A stretch of DNA of 64,000 nt from Rhynochetos jubatus (Eukaryota; Chordata; Aves; Eurypygiformes; Rhynochetidae). This document shows, in pieces, positions 13,859 through 26,420 of the stretch. The position numbers were made by a program, and so were the translations under genes. The notes under the pieces were generated by a model, which had not been told where the DNA came from, did no database searches, and saw nothing but the letters and a program-made list of their open reading frames with translations. The stretch lies in contig CM050652.1 of NCBI GenBank assembly GCA_027574665.1, forward strand, positions 36,475,631-36,539,630, written 5' to 3'. Positions within the stretch are counted from its first letter, which is position 1, and each line of letters opens with the position of its first letter.

Positions 13859-15017
13859 GAGTCTTTCTGCCTCACTGGGTTCATTGCTGGTTTCCCCGGC
13901 GTTGTGCAGTGCCAAGGGAAGACAGGAACGGAGCAAGTAGCTGGGTGAACATTTGCTGGGCAGCCTGGAAATGCCAGCTTTGATGGTTTTCCCTGTCTGC
14001 AGTAGCACAGGATTTGATTCCTCCTGATCCCACTGCTGGCTGTGATACATAGCTCAGCACAATACAGTTCATGAGCTATTGGAGGGCTACAGTCATTTGA
14101 GTGCCTGGAGGCACCTGCCATTAGGTCTGACTCCCAGTTGACAAGTCTAAGAATTCCCTTAGAAGTAACAGGGGCTTGTTGAGAATTGTGTGATGTTTTG
14201 TGCCAGGCAGAATCTGTTCAGGTTGCTGAGCTTGATTTTAAGAATTAAGACTGATCAAAAATTAACAGTCATAAGGTGTAAGCCACCTCAGTGCATTGCA
14301 CTAAGTTCCTCTCTCCAAATCTATAAAACCAGATATGGATGGACATAATTTCTAGTCTTGAGATATTTAATGGACGACTGAGTTAATGTCCTGGCTGAGC
14401 TTCAATAAGTATTAGTGACTACCCATGCACAGGCTGCTAGCCTGTCCTCATTGCTAAGTACTGTTCCTTAGTAAAACACGTGTAAAGTGAGGCGGTATGT
14501 CCTCGCATCTGAAGTAGGCTAAAACCTCTCTGTATTCTGTTACTGCTGCTTACCTGCTGGTGACTTTTAAAATGCCTTCTAGGTCAGTGATGGGTTCATG
14601 TACTTAAATCATGCAGAGTGCAGTAGCTCAGTAGTACCACAGGGGAAAGTTGTTTGTTTGGTTAGTAGCTGTTGGTAGATTAAATACTCAGTGTGATTCA
14701 CATTTTAGACAACAGAAGTCAAGTCACGAGATGGTCATGGGAGGAGTATTGCTGTTTCAAAAACAGTGGGGTTGTGATCTGAGTTTCTGATAAATACATC
14801 CAGCACAAGCAGTGTCCTGATCTCTTTGTAGACCAGTGGTGTGAAAGGGCTATGTATATGTCCCATGGGCTCTCAAGTTATATGGGCTAACGGGGAGACA
14901 AAATTAATACCTCCAAGGACACCCAGCTGCTGTACTGGGGTGTGCTTTTCTGTCTGATTCACTTAGGATGAATGCCTCTGGCATGGGACTCAAGAAAACT
15001 GTCATTGGAGGTGGTGT

Positions 15018-15352
15018 TCTTCAGATGACATGTAAAATCAAGGCTCTGACCACTTGTGGTCATTAGCATTCCCCTGGCACTTTTCAAAAGAGTTGGGGTT
15101 TTGACCCCAGTGTCCTGGCCAAATTCCAATTTGGATAATTACATCCTTCCTTCCCTGCCATGTACACTGGATATGCTATTCTTCACCTCATGCCCCAACA
15201 GTATGTAACATTGTCTTGTGCTGTTAAAACAGCTGCCAAACCTTATCCCAGAAATGGATGCATTTTGGTGCAGAGTGAAACAGATCCCTTTATAAGGTTC
15301 CCATGTCACTTCCAGTGTATAAATCACTTTGGGATCTGCAGAGATGAAAAGG
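15018..15352 (+). repeat. Ancient vertebrate SINE/L2-like interspersed repeat
   Basis: Several landmarks occur in the order seen in a widespread old vertebrate repeat: ttcagatgacatgtaaa, ggctctgaccacttgtggtc, attcccctggcacttttca, gaccccagtgtcctggccaa, and a tail-like end aaatcactttgggatctgcag followed by gatgaaaaggc. The tail resembles the 'gcgctttgggatc' ending of L2-mobilised elements. The exact family name is not certain. No coding potential. Confidence 0.55.
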
Positions 15353-16630
15353 CAATTCAGAGATGAGATTATGTATTTAAATACTGTGATTGTTTTTAGT
15401 TATCTGATATATATTCTAAAGCTTTTCAAAAGGAAGTCCATGTTGAACTGAGGAGTAGTACCGATATGAACCGTCACACAACATCACAGATTTCACACAG
15501 GACATCTGCTAATGAATTAGATTTCCATTTCTGAAGGAACACTGAGGGTTAGGAAGAATGTATGTGGGGAAAAAAAAATCCACCGCAAGTGATACTGATG
15601 AGGAGATAGACAAACATGTTCGTTGTGGTGGTGTCCAGTCGCTACCCAGTTTTTTTGCTCGAAGTTTGGCCTTGTCTGCTATGTACCAGTAGGTCAGGTT
15701 CAGATTAGTTCTGTAGTCTTTGGGAACTAGATGTCCTTGTCTGTGTGTGTGTAACTAAGGGATGCTAATCAGTGAATGTACTATGCACTAGACTGTCCTA
15801 AAGTGTCAATTGTTCACTTGGAAGAGCATCCCAAGCTCTTCCAGGAATGTAACTCCTGCCCACTAAAGACTCCCACAAGGGCATTGGCAGCCCTGTAGTT
15901 GGAGTGTAGTATGGCTGAGACTGCTGACAAAAGCATGCTCCCATGTATTACTGGCCAGTGCTGTAAGTGAAGGTTCAACATTTTAAATGGACCTATTAGC
16001 TGTTTTCTAGGCCAGGGCTGATTAAACTGAAGCTCACGGGCTGGATCCTGCCTGCCAGAATTATCAACAGTGCAAAACTACCCTGCATCCTCTTTCCTGA
16101 AGGCCCTTATCCTGGGCAAAGGGCAACAGCCGCCTTTCCACTGTGCTCTCTCTTCAAGGACGTGTGGATCCTGCTCTTCACCCATCTGATCTCATGTCTA
16201 TTGGTTGGTCCAAGCACAGACATCATCTTCTCATGGGATGAGCGTGGATGTGAAAGAAGTGTCTTCATCTGTTAAGTCATGGTTGGAGCTGATTGTAGAG
16301 ACCTTGAGTACTTCCATAAGGGGCCGTTCAACCAATCCCAGCCCAAAAGGTTGGGCCCCATCACACTTGGGAGTGAGGAGAGGGAGGAGACGTCCACAGC
16401 GCTGAGCAGCGAGCCATATGGAGCTTACATGATATTGGGGGGGTTCCCTCTGTGGTACAGAATGTTTGTTAATAATATTTTGATGTGAAGATCTCACAGA
16501 AGTCCTGGCTTTCTTGTCAGTCAGGAAGCTTTCTGGAACTGTGATGATGCATCTGGAAGACTCATGAAATCATCAGTTTTGGGCTTGCGAACAAGTTTAC
16601 AGTTAGCAAAATATCGTCTTTTTGACTGAG

Positions 16631-16678
16631 AAAAAGAAGAAAAGAAAGAAAAAGAAGAAAAGAAAGAAAAAGAAAAAA
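16631..16678 (+). repeat. Purine minisatellite, 18-bp unit
   Basis: The unit AAAAAGAAGAAAAGAAAG occurs twice exactly (16631-16648 and 16649-16666) and then partially. The whole tract is purine-only on this strand, so it could form a triplex, and it is likely length-variable. Confidence 0.92.
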
Positions 16679-18559
16679 GCCCAGTGTTTACTAAGTAAAA
16701 AAGAGCTAGACTGTATCACTTTCATGAGCTCTGCATTTGCTTAACTCTAAAAAAAAAATCTATATTCAGTAGTAAAGGACAATTATACGATGCCGAATGA
16801 GCGAAATAACCACAAATTGCCAAGGGCATGTGCCAGCAAGGGCAGACAGGAATTAAAATGAAAAAACGTGGCTGAAAAGGCCACACATTTATTAATGTAA
16901 ATGCATCTAAATTAGCCCTGAAGGCAGACATTCCTGGGAGGTGATGAAAGGCAAAGAGGCATGGGCAACTCCTTATCCCGTCACTGTTCCCCACCCTTTT
17001 GAAATGCTTGTATAACAAACAGTGAATGTCCTGGGCAGAACATGATGGGCAGTGCAGAGACCTCATTCCCATTTGTGTGAAAGCTGGGAAGGTGGTGTGT
17101 GTTTGGTCCTTCTCTTCCCCAGCATCTCTCCTTGCCACTTTCATTCCTCCATTCCATCCCTTTGGATCTTTCCTACTGTGCAACCCAATCAAAACTTCCC
17201 ATCACAGTTCCCTACCAGCCAGAGATTTCCAGAAGCTCCTAGGTGTACACACACTGTCCCAAGCTATACCGTTGTTTCCTTGCCTCTCCTCCAGATGCTG
17301 TCCTTCCTTTGCTGGAGGCCTCCTTGCTGATGATGGGATTTCCCTGGGAGAGCAGTGGGCTCTCAGCAGCCTCTGGTGTCCATGGGGCTTGCCTCAAGGC
17401 ACAGCTTTGTGCTCCCTGGCTCCCTTCTCAAGGTAGAGTCTTGCTTGAGACTGGACTGGGGAGTCACAGGCAAGGAACATGGGGACATTTAGGTGCCTGG
17501 GAGCAGCCTGCTTGACCACCAGCAGGAGAACCTTGCTCCACACCATCAGTAGCTCCCATACCTGTTAATACCTAGAGTGGTATCCTTGGCCACATTGCTG
17601 CCAATGCTAAAATGGTCTTGCAGCTGTCGTTAAGTGATCTGGCACTGATATAATACCTGATCTCATGATGGAGGATTATGTTCAGCTGCAAATCAAGCTT
17701 TTGTACACCCCGTTCACCTAATTCCCAGAAAGAGTATGTCTCTCCATGCCAACGACAGCAGCATTTGGAGGCCAGCTATCCTGCTCCTTCCTCCAGCAAG
17801 CTGCTTTCACCTCTGCTGCCAGGACCACCTAGCCTCAGATGCTACCAACTGGTATGTTTTTGGCACGTCCGAAACTACATCAGTTCCAAGCACAATAAAA
17901 TGTGACTAATTGAGAAATGGAAGCATTTACCTCTTTGGGTAGACTCTGCAACTGGTTTGAACTAAGGGCAGAATTTAGCCAAGGACAGGATTTAGCTTTG
18001 TTTTGTATGGCATGAAAGATCAGGTTTTGTCACTTAAGCAACAGAAACAACAAATATGGAAGGGTTATCGGGAACTGAGAGTAAATACTGAGCATTAAAT
18101 GTTAAATGTTTGGTTAAATGTTCACAAGCCCTCCCTAGCAACTGTAACATTTAAAAGCAGGCTGCTTTCCAAATGGTGGATGGAGCTCTGTAAGCGAGGA
18201 AACCACTTTAAGCTGTACCAAGGATTGGGCTGTAGTAGGGTGCTCCAGGCTCTGCATTCTTGGTGTGCTCTCGGGTTTCAGTACTATTATGAAAAAAGCT
18301 GCAGGGGATTTGCGTGCATACCTAACACACATACCTTTGATGTTCACATTGTTAGATTCAAGCAACAAATAGGATCCTCAGGTCAGATGTAGCTTCCAAA
18401 AGGCTATTAAATAACTGTAGCTAGACAGTCAAGTAATTGTCCTGTAAAAATTACAGACAAATTCTTCTCCCCTAGACTAGGTTAAATTCGGAGTCTGTCC
18501 AGGGACATAAATAGAACAACTCCAAAATTACACCAGGATTATCAACAGCAGAATCTCTT

Positions 18560-18660
18560 TCTCCCTCCCTCTCTTCCCCCTTCTTTCTGTCTCTTTCAGA
18601 CCGAGGGAAGCAGATGTACACCAACACTATTCATACTTCTGCTGCTGTCAAGAGTCTGAT
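18560..18660 (+). other. Strong acceptor-like pyrimidine tract with short in-frame extension (intron 3)
   Basis: A tract of about 45 nt, almost all C/T, ends in ctctttcag at 18599, an excellent 3' splice site by eye. In the phase that HMGA2 exon 3 would supply, 19 codons follow before TGA at 18657. Human HMGA2 has known alternative transcripts that end in intron 3 exons. No AATAAA is seen within the next 350 nt, and no protein similarity is recognised. Confidence 0.28.
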
Positions 18661-18769
18661 GATGATAGAATATTGTAGACTTTGACTTTGCAATCTTTTA
18701 GAAAATGGGTTCTGGCTGGTTAAAAGAGAAAATCATTTTGCTGCCATCTTTTAAAATACATTACTGTGT

Positions 18770-19230
18770 CATGTGGCTTTCACACTGATGCATATGTTGA
18801 AATTGCCATTAATGAGTGAACGGTAAAAGCACATCAGAAATGCAGTGCAATGGAGGTTTTTTTCTGCTTTGCAAGGAGTGCCTACAAATCTTGCCTTGGG
18901 ACATAATGAATGTAATTTCCATTTAAGAAATAACAGTATGAACTGAGTTCAGTATTTAACATACCACGCACCAGAAAGATCCCAAAATATATCAAGCCAG
19001 GAAGTGGATTAATTACAACAACTCACCACCAAGCTCCTGGTATATTTCAAGAACGTGGAAAATGTATTTCTATTTTGGACACTGACTTCTTTATGAAACT
19101 GTGCCAGGATGTCAGCAGACTCTGGTCGAACTCTGACAGACACTCTTAGCAGCATCAGTTTCCTGGAGGCAGTAATAATTATCAAATCTATTTGATAGAC
19201 AGACAGCTATCAGACATCTGTATATCCCAG
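18770..19230. promoter_or_regulatory. Candidate conserved non-coding element with a homeodomain/TALE-type palindrome (intron 3)
   Basis: Includes gccattaatgagtgaac, ggattaattacaacaactc and a perfect palindrome TATCAAAT-ct-ATTTGATA at 19180-19197, followed by gacagacagctatcagacatctg with MEIS/TGIF-like TGTC/GACA cores. The spacing is compact and no repeat family is evident. Confidence 0.35.
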
Positions 19231-19304
19231 ATGTACAGAAACATCCCCAGCCAACCATGTGGCTACCAATGGATCTGCTCAGACAAAGAAGTTCAAGAGA
19301 AGTG

Positions 19305-19350
19305 CCTCAGGCCAGATCCTCAGCTGTAGAAAATCAGCAAGGCCCAGTTA
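19305..19350. repeat. Possible half-copy of the same fossil palindromic repeat
   Basis: Reads aggccagatcctcagctgta then gaaaatcagcaaggc, like the left arm of the repeat (ggccagatcctcagctggtgtaaatcagcatagctcc). Short and diverged. Confidence 0.38.
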
Positions 19351-20359
19351 GTTTGCCTTCCTTGCACTGTGTGCCTTTTTCTTGGGAGGAAAACCCTGCC
19401 CAGCTGTCACAGGGCAATGGGAGGTCACGAAGGCAGTGGGCTGGATGGGAAGGGGAAGCTCCTGCGGGAGTTTAGGGCCGAGCCTGAGGATGACCACATG
19501 CACTCTGTACAATGTGCTTTACAACTCTGACGGGGCAGAAATGAATGTGCAAAATAGGCTGCCTAGATCCCTTGTATCCTTACCCCGGTTTGTGCAGATA
19601 AGGGGACATAGAGCTCTTCCTAACAGGATCTAGTATAGTGTATGTGGTTGGTGAGCTGAACAGTGCCTGGGCTCAGCCTCAAGCACTGCCCTGCAGTCTG
19701 TACTGTGCAGTTGGGAGCATCCTCCACCGTCTTGTCCTGTGACACCTAACATCTGCCCAGGCATGGTTAAGGAAATAGCAGGGCCCATGGGCTCTTCCTT
19801 CTAGATAGTGTGGAAGATAGCCCCATATGGGAGGAGGAAGAGAGGTAGGGATGCAAGCCAGGCAGTTGGTCTGGACTGGATTGTTTTCTCCCATAAGTGA
19901 AGTCTGCAGGTTTTCTAGGCAGATCATGTTCTGCACCTGCCTTTACACAGTACCTTCTCCAATGCTCTCCTCCTCTGGTTGAGATGTGCCTTGCTAAAAT
20001 AATGAAGTGCAGATCTCTGAAGGCAGCAGCACTTTTGGCATGCAGCTAAAGTGAAGAAATATGCCATGGGCTGCCACTGGGAAATACCCAAGGGAGGACG
20101 TGGAGACTCCTTGGCTTGAATCACTACCTTCAGGGTAGCTGGAATGGCTGCCTTTCTAGGGTAGCAAAGGGAAGTGCATATTGTATTTTCACCAGTATCC
20201 TCCTTCAGGGGCTGTTGTGAAGAAGTGCAGCTCCGGGCTGTAGGGTGACCATTGCAGCAGCACTCCAGTGGAGATGGAGTAGGGGACAGAGTTGCCACGT
20301 GTGACTGATGGGACACTGCCATAGTCGCAGGGCTGCCCAGCGGAGCAGTTTACCCCTGG

Positions 20360-20403
20360 TTTTCCATCCCTGCCTCTTCAGTTCCTTTTCCATCCCTGCC
20401 TCT
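20360..20403 (+). repeat. 18-bp direct repeat with a 26-bp period
   Basis: TTTTCCATCCCTGCCTCT occurs at 20360-20377 and again at 20386-20403, separated by 8 bases. Confidence 0.88.
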
Positions 20404-22799
20404 AGGCTTGAGCCTGTTGTTGGCAGAAGCTTTTGTAGGCCTGTAAATGAATTTGATATTGTTTGTATCTAAGCCCACATTGTGTAAAATGGGCTGTGTG
20501 TCTCTAAATGACACAAGGACACTGTTACTGCATGATTTAAGGTCCTTGTGACCTTAAAATCAGGAGGCTAATGAATGTAGGAGGCCAAAAAGAGAACTGT
20601 TAGCTGACCATAGTTACGTTTTGAGCAAAACCACTGAAGTTCAGACTTCACTTTGAAAACAGTAGCAGATTTTGCAGCAGGTTGTCAGGTTTGAGACCTT
20701 ATTGCCCTAATTACTCTTCTGTTTCACTGGAGGCCAGTGCAAAGGTTGGGGGAATTTGGGCACTCCTGGCAGTAAGGTCCAGAGATGAGCCCTCTTGTGA
20801 CGGTCATGCAGCTCTCATCAGCTCCACACAGCCACCATCAGTGGTACTGCCAGGCATGGTCTCTGAGGCAAGAATTGCCCATTTTTTCAGTCCATACGGC
20901 TACATGAACAAGAAGAGAAGGAAGATTCTAAAACAAAAATTAGAACCGGATGGCAACGTAATATGGTGCTTTTCACCTCTAGGTCATCATTTTCAATCAT
21001 CTAGTCTGTTTAGTACCATTTCCACATGGGCCAGGAGAAAGGCATGGTGAACACAGGGGTTGCTGTATTCAAACAGACAAGATGATAGGCTGGAGATAAA
21101 TGGTTGCAGAGTAGTTACTTGTACAGAGAAGTCTGCAAGTTGTAAGGCTAAGTAGTTTCTGGTCGATTTACATCCCTGCATCATGAAGGCTTAGTTTCTT
21201 TGCAAATAACTTGCCGTTTATTTCTGTCTGCTAAAATGTAGGGTTTTTCCTTATGCTATAACTGGAACCTCCCATTTGGCTTTCTCAGTAGTCTGTCTGT
21301 GTAGGGAGTTATAAATAGGCAGATACATGTGACATTCGCCAGACAAAAGAGACAGCTCATGTTTCCTTAGGTGCATCTCAAGAAAAGCTCAGTGCTGAAT
21401 TGTGTACTAGAATTATTCTGAAAGGCAGAAATAGCTTCTTTAGCAGAAAAATGCACAGGGCCCTGAACTAAACCTGAGCGAAATGCATCAGGAAAGTTTA
21501 TCAATCATCAGATACATGATGGAAGAGTACCAAGTAACAGGGGAACCCAATAGAGCAGTGGTGACTCTGAAGAAGAGCAGTTGGCAGCAACAAATACTCC
21601 TGCTGCCAAACTGTATTGATTTTAGCTAACTATGCCATTTTAAACTTGCCTATGGCATTTAACCACAGATACAAGGCCCGTTCAGTGGGTATTTCATAAG
21701 TTGCACTACCCTAAATATTTTATGAAAATGTAACCAGTACTGGCTGAAACATCAAAAATAATAACATTTATCCAGAGCACTAAACTAACAGCTACTGTGC
21801 TTTGAATTTTGATTATATCCTTGATAAACTCAGTGGGGTATTGTTGTGCTTGCACTAACAGTTCAGCTAGCAGATGAAGAAAAATTATGGGTTTACCCTT
21901 CCCATTCCAACCATTAAATTTGTGCCTACCAAGATCTGGAATGGTAGGAAATCTACCTCTGTGAGGAAGATTAGGTTAAACAACCAAAGAATAATGGGTT
22001 ATATGAGCATAAAGGAAAACAGAATTTGATTTTTAATATATTTTTTTCACAGTTTTTATCCTCCCAGAACATAAAACCACTGCGAATGTAGTGAAGGTAG
22101 CTTTCTGTAAACAAAACTTACGAAATCCTAACCCTGCTGAATTCAGTTGTTTGACTTCCACTGGGTATATACATACCTGACTGGATGTATGTGCCAGTGC
22201 CTGAATTTTCAGACTACCAAAACAGTCATTTGAAGCAGTGTATCTTGAATTTTATAACTAAAATACAGAATTTTGTTGCCAGTCAAATAACTATTAAAAG
22301 TCACTTTGGGTACTTGGAAAAGTGTGATGCTCTCTGCTCTCCTCCACGAGTGGAACAGAAGTACTATTTACTTTGTCATCAGCTAAAGTTATTGGTGCAG
22401 CTCCTGAGATGTTGCAGGGTTTTTCAGCAGCAGTCAGGGGAGGTCAGTTTAATAAGCTAATAAATATTTTTTGAATGACCCGACTTCGTATTCAGTATTA
22501 AAAACTCCAAGGAGTGCCAAGTAGGATAGAAAAATAAAGAATAAAAGTTCCACAGATTTTGCCAAAATTCTCCACAGATTACTATTAGCCTCCATTTATG
22601 AGACTGCACAGAGGACTGTGAAATCTCCTTTGAACTCTAAGGGCCAGATGGTTTTGCTGTTAGATCCTAATGACCCACAGCAGTGTGCATACACAGACAC
22701 CACGGTTGCCAGTTGACTGCAAACATGCGATGGAGGCAGGAGAATTCATGACCTGTGCTTCCAAAACACAAGCCAGTCCTGCTTGGGTGTAGAGGACGA

Positions 22800-22811
22800 C
22801 CCCCCCCCCCC
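22800..22811. repeat. C12 homopolymer
   Basis: Twelve C in a row (G12 on the minus strand). Likely length-variable and error-prone in sequencing. Confidence 0.88.
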
Positions 22812-23893
22812 TTGCTTTTGATGGGGTAAAAAAGCATTTCTGCAGCCCCCTCAAAGGGAAGATCATTTCTAAAGCCAAGCTATGAGAATACCTGGACTGG
22901 AGGAGGGAATGACAGGCACACTATCCCATGCAGTCTGGGGTAGATTCCTGCTGATGGTCAAGAAGCTGGAAGTAGCTTTTGTGCAGAGGCGAGGGCTTTC
23001 TCGCAGGCTGCGTGGGCCCCCGGTCCTAGTGTTGTATCATTCTGTGCTGGAAGAGGGAGGGAAAGGCTGGACTCGAACCAATTAAAGCTGTAGGGCAAAA
23101 CAATAGTTACTTTGCTGTCATATGGAACTGCTTGGAAGACATGATTTATTTTGGATTATATTGGTTTCAACTGGTATAATATGAACTTCCTGATTTTTTG
23201 AGGATATGTAGACAAAAAGACTAAATATGGTTTTACTCATCTTTTAAATTTAGAACTACAAGTGTTTGGGTGACCTATGAAATTATTTTAATGATCTCTG
23301 CACAACACTGAGCTGTCAGCACTATAAATGTCATCCTAACTGGGTATTAGTTTTCATCATGGTCATTTAGTCCCACCAGCAGAGCTACCTCTGTGCGAAT
23401 GTCTTGCCCGTGTCAAGCTGTGGGAATAAAACTGAGAGTTGCTGTTGCCAAGAAGCATCAGTCAAACATCTTCATAATACTCAGTTTGAAGAAGACACGA
23501 ACCCAAAATCGAGGAGCACTGTGAGTGTGCAGCTTGCCCTTGGAGCTTCAGGCACAGCAGTCAGGGGATGATTTGCGTTCAAACCAGTGCTTTTTTGTCT
23601 CTGGTCATTAAAAATGTGTTCCAGCATTGCTCGTACTAGTTGACACAGACTTCCCCTTATCCTTCCTTATTTTTATAACGCTATGAAAAGTCACAGGATA
23701 AGAAGTACTCCAGGAATGAGAAGTGTGACCAATTGAATTTGATACAACTTTTGACTGCTGGTACAAGATGAGCATCACATGAGGCTGCTCTTTTGTTCTC
23801 ACAGAGAGGGCAAAGAAATTGTTTGACCAGTGTCTGCAGAGGCTATAAGGATGCATCTGATATACTGACAAAGGAGTGAAGTAACGGGATTTG

Positions 23894-23919
23894 AAAATAA
23901 AATAAAATAAAATAAAATT
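23894..23919 (+). repeat. (AAAAT)n microsatellite
   Basis: Five tandem AAAAT units. Pure pentanucleotide array in intron 3. Confidence 0.92.
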
Positions 23920-25869
23920 AGGGCTGTGGTGACGGAGGAGGAGTGGAATAAGTATCTTGTGGTGATAAACAGTTGGGCTTTGAACATCCAAAACTTACAG
24001 CAAAGCTGAAACCACCAAAACTTTGTGTACTATCCTCTTTAGGTGGTTTATTTTTTTTCCAGTTCAGAGTTAGGAATCCTAACCTGAAGTTTTAAATTAC
24101 TCTCTTTTGCCTTGGCTCACATACCTAATGGTTTAAACATGGCGAAAGAAATCATGCTGTATTTTGGGTTTGTTCTTGTATGATAGACATTTAAATGATA
24201 TGGTCATAGGGTTTTTCCAACACTGGCACTTGTTCTATCTCATACAGATTTAAGAAGGCTCCTTAAGGTTGACTTGTGCTTGCATATGATGTAAAACAAC
24301 CTGAATTTTGCTTTCAAGTGTATGGAATTTTGCCTGATACACGTTCAGTGTACAATAGCTATTTTCAAACATAGGATAAAAGTAAAACATGGAAGTCCTG
24401 TGTTGCACGAAGCTCCCCTTGCAGGTGATCACTGATCTAAGTGTTCTGCCTTTGGCAGAGCAGAAAGTCTGCCATCTTACTCTCTGGACTCCTGAGGGGG
24501 ATCAGAATTCTTGTGTCTTGCATATAACTTTATTTTGCTCCAAAACACCTCTTTAAAGTCTTGTCTTTGGCTTTTTTTATGGTTCCAGTCTTTTCCATAA
24601 CCTAGGCAAATTCTCTCTCTTTCCAGCTAGTTGAACATGCAGTTGCAACACTCCTTTGAATCAGAGGTGCCTCCTTGGAAGCCCTGAAAAGATCTCTTGA
24701 CTCAGTGAACACAGAGCTTAGTGAGTTGAGGCATTTGTATCTGTAGTGTGTCAAAAAGTTTCCAAAGGCATCACAGCCACAACAGTTGAAGAAATGAAAG
24801 GGGGTGCTTGGGAAATTTCTCATTATTCCTCTACACCTCAGTTGTTCTGGTCTGGGGTGACCTAAGTGAGTGGACACTGCAGTCCTCTCAGGACTGGACC
24901 TTGCTCAGTTTATCCAGCCTGCATTTGTCTGGATAGCTCTCCCATGCAGCCAGGCTGAAACAGGAGAAGCAGTGTCCCTGAAAACCATCCCTTGCAGTGA
25001 TTCAGTTGCCACAAGCTGGAGCCCTCTGAGTGACACGAGTGGGCACGGCTCCCAGCGTGTCAGTGGTGTGTGCTGTTAATACTGGCTGAGAGGCTGAGCC
25101 TGCTTTTCAGTTTTCATTCTTCCATTTAAGGGAGAAAGCATAACAGAGCTCCAGATCCCAAATCCAGTGGAAACATAGCCAGTAGTAAGCAAGCAGCGCC
25201 AGGGAGCTCTCGACATGAAGCACTATGATAGCAAAGGTCTTGAATGACTAAGATTCTTGAAAGCCTCAGTCAGTATCAGAGAGAGTTTCCAACTGGGCAA
25301 AGTACTGTATTTTCCCTCTGCTTTTTATGAATGGCTGGATAGGATTGTGCTGGAGTCAGAGTCCCCTGCGAAAGCCATTCATAAAAATAACAACAAAACA
25401 AAACAAACACACACAAAAAACTTTCTAGGTCCAGTCTGGAGCCACTGGGTGCCAGAGGCTGGGAAAACATGCTGGCAGCTCGAGCCCCAGCTATCACTGA
25501 AAGTATTCAAGGGGCTTTTTGGTGGTCTGAAAAGTATGAAGTGCTGTGTAGAAGGGCAGCTGGTAGAATTACTGTGACACATACTAGGCAGAAAGCCAGA
25601 GCTGGCCTTGTTTCAGACATTGTCTTTCCTCTCATTGAAGTGTCAGGACCTAATTCATGGAAAATTTGGTGAGTTGGCAGCTCTTTCAGAAGATTTCATT
25701 GAGCTACAGTGTGTGAGAGTCACATGAATGCAGAGTGCATGGCCAAAAATATATGGGGATTTCTAAGCAGGAGAAAACAGTCAGCCTCTAAGAATGTCTG
25801 CAGATTTCATGTGGTTTGGGAGTAAACACGTGTACAGGTGTAATCAGCAGGCAAAAAAAAGAAAATAAA

Positions 25870-26420
25870 GCGGAAGAGCACTAGTGGCAGATTACTGAAG
25901 AGCTCAATAAGTTCCGTAATTACAGGGGATTCCTTTGAGAAAAATCATTCCTTTATCCGAGGGCAGCAAATGTCCATTAATGAGTTCAGGGCTTGCAGTC
26001 CACCTGGAGAAGGCATCAGTAAAATGTGTGCCTCGGTAATAGCTTCTCCATTGCAAGGGAGTTTAATGCAAAAGAAAAGGGTCCTCCCTGAAGTTTAAAG
26101 ACGACCCAGTCATCACATCGTTTTTTCTCATATTTATTTGAGAGCAGAACTTGGACCCTGAGGCACAGATACAAAAATAAAACAGCAGTAGGATTCCACT
26201 GAATTAGGAAAAGACTGAAAATAAACAAAGCATCTCTTGTTAAAATGGGACGCTTGTGGTGGGCAGTCTGAATTGAATCAGTTACATTTAATTTACATTT
26301 TCATTGATCCTTCCCACTGAAATATTGCTCTGAAAGGCCAGTTACACTAAACTGTTTATTCAGAAATATTCCAGTTATTTCCTACTACACTGTCATGAAA
26401 ATTAGGGTTTTGGTCATGCA
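25870..26420. promoter_or_regulatory. Candidate conserved non-coding element 1.1-1.7 kb before exon 4
   Basis: Unique AT-rich sequence with gtaattacaggggattcc, tgtccattaatgagttc and later agttacatttaatttac and gaaatattccagttatttcc. It could be an enhancer. Function not established. Confidence 0.28.
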
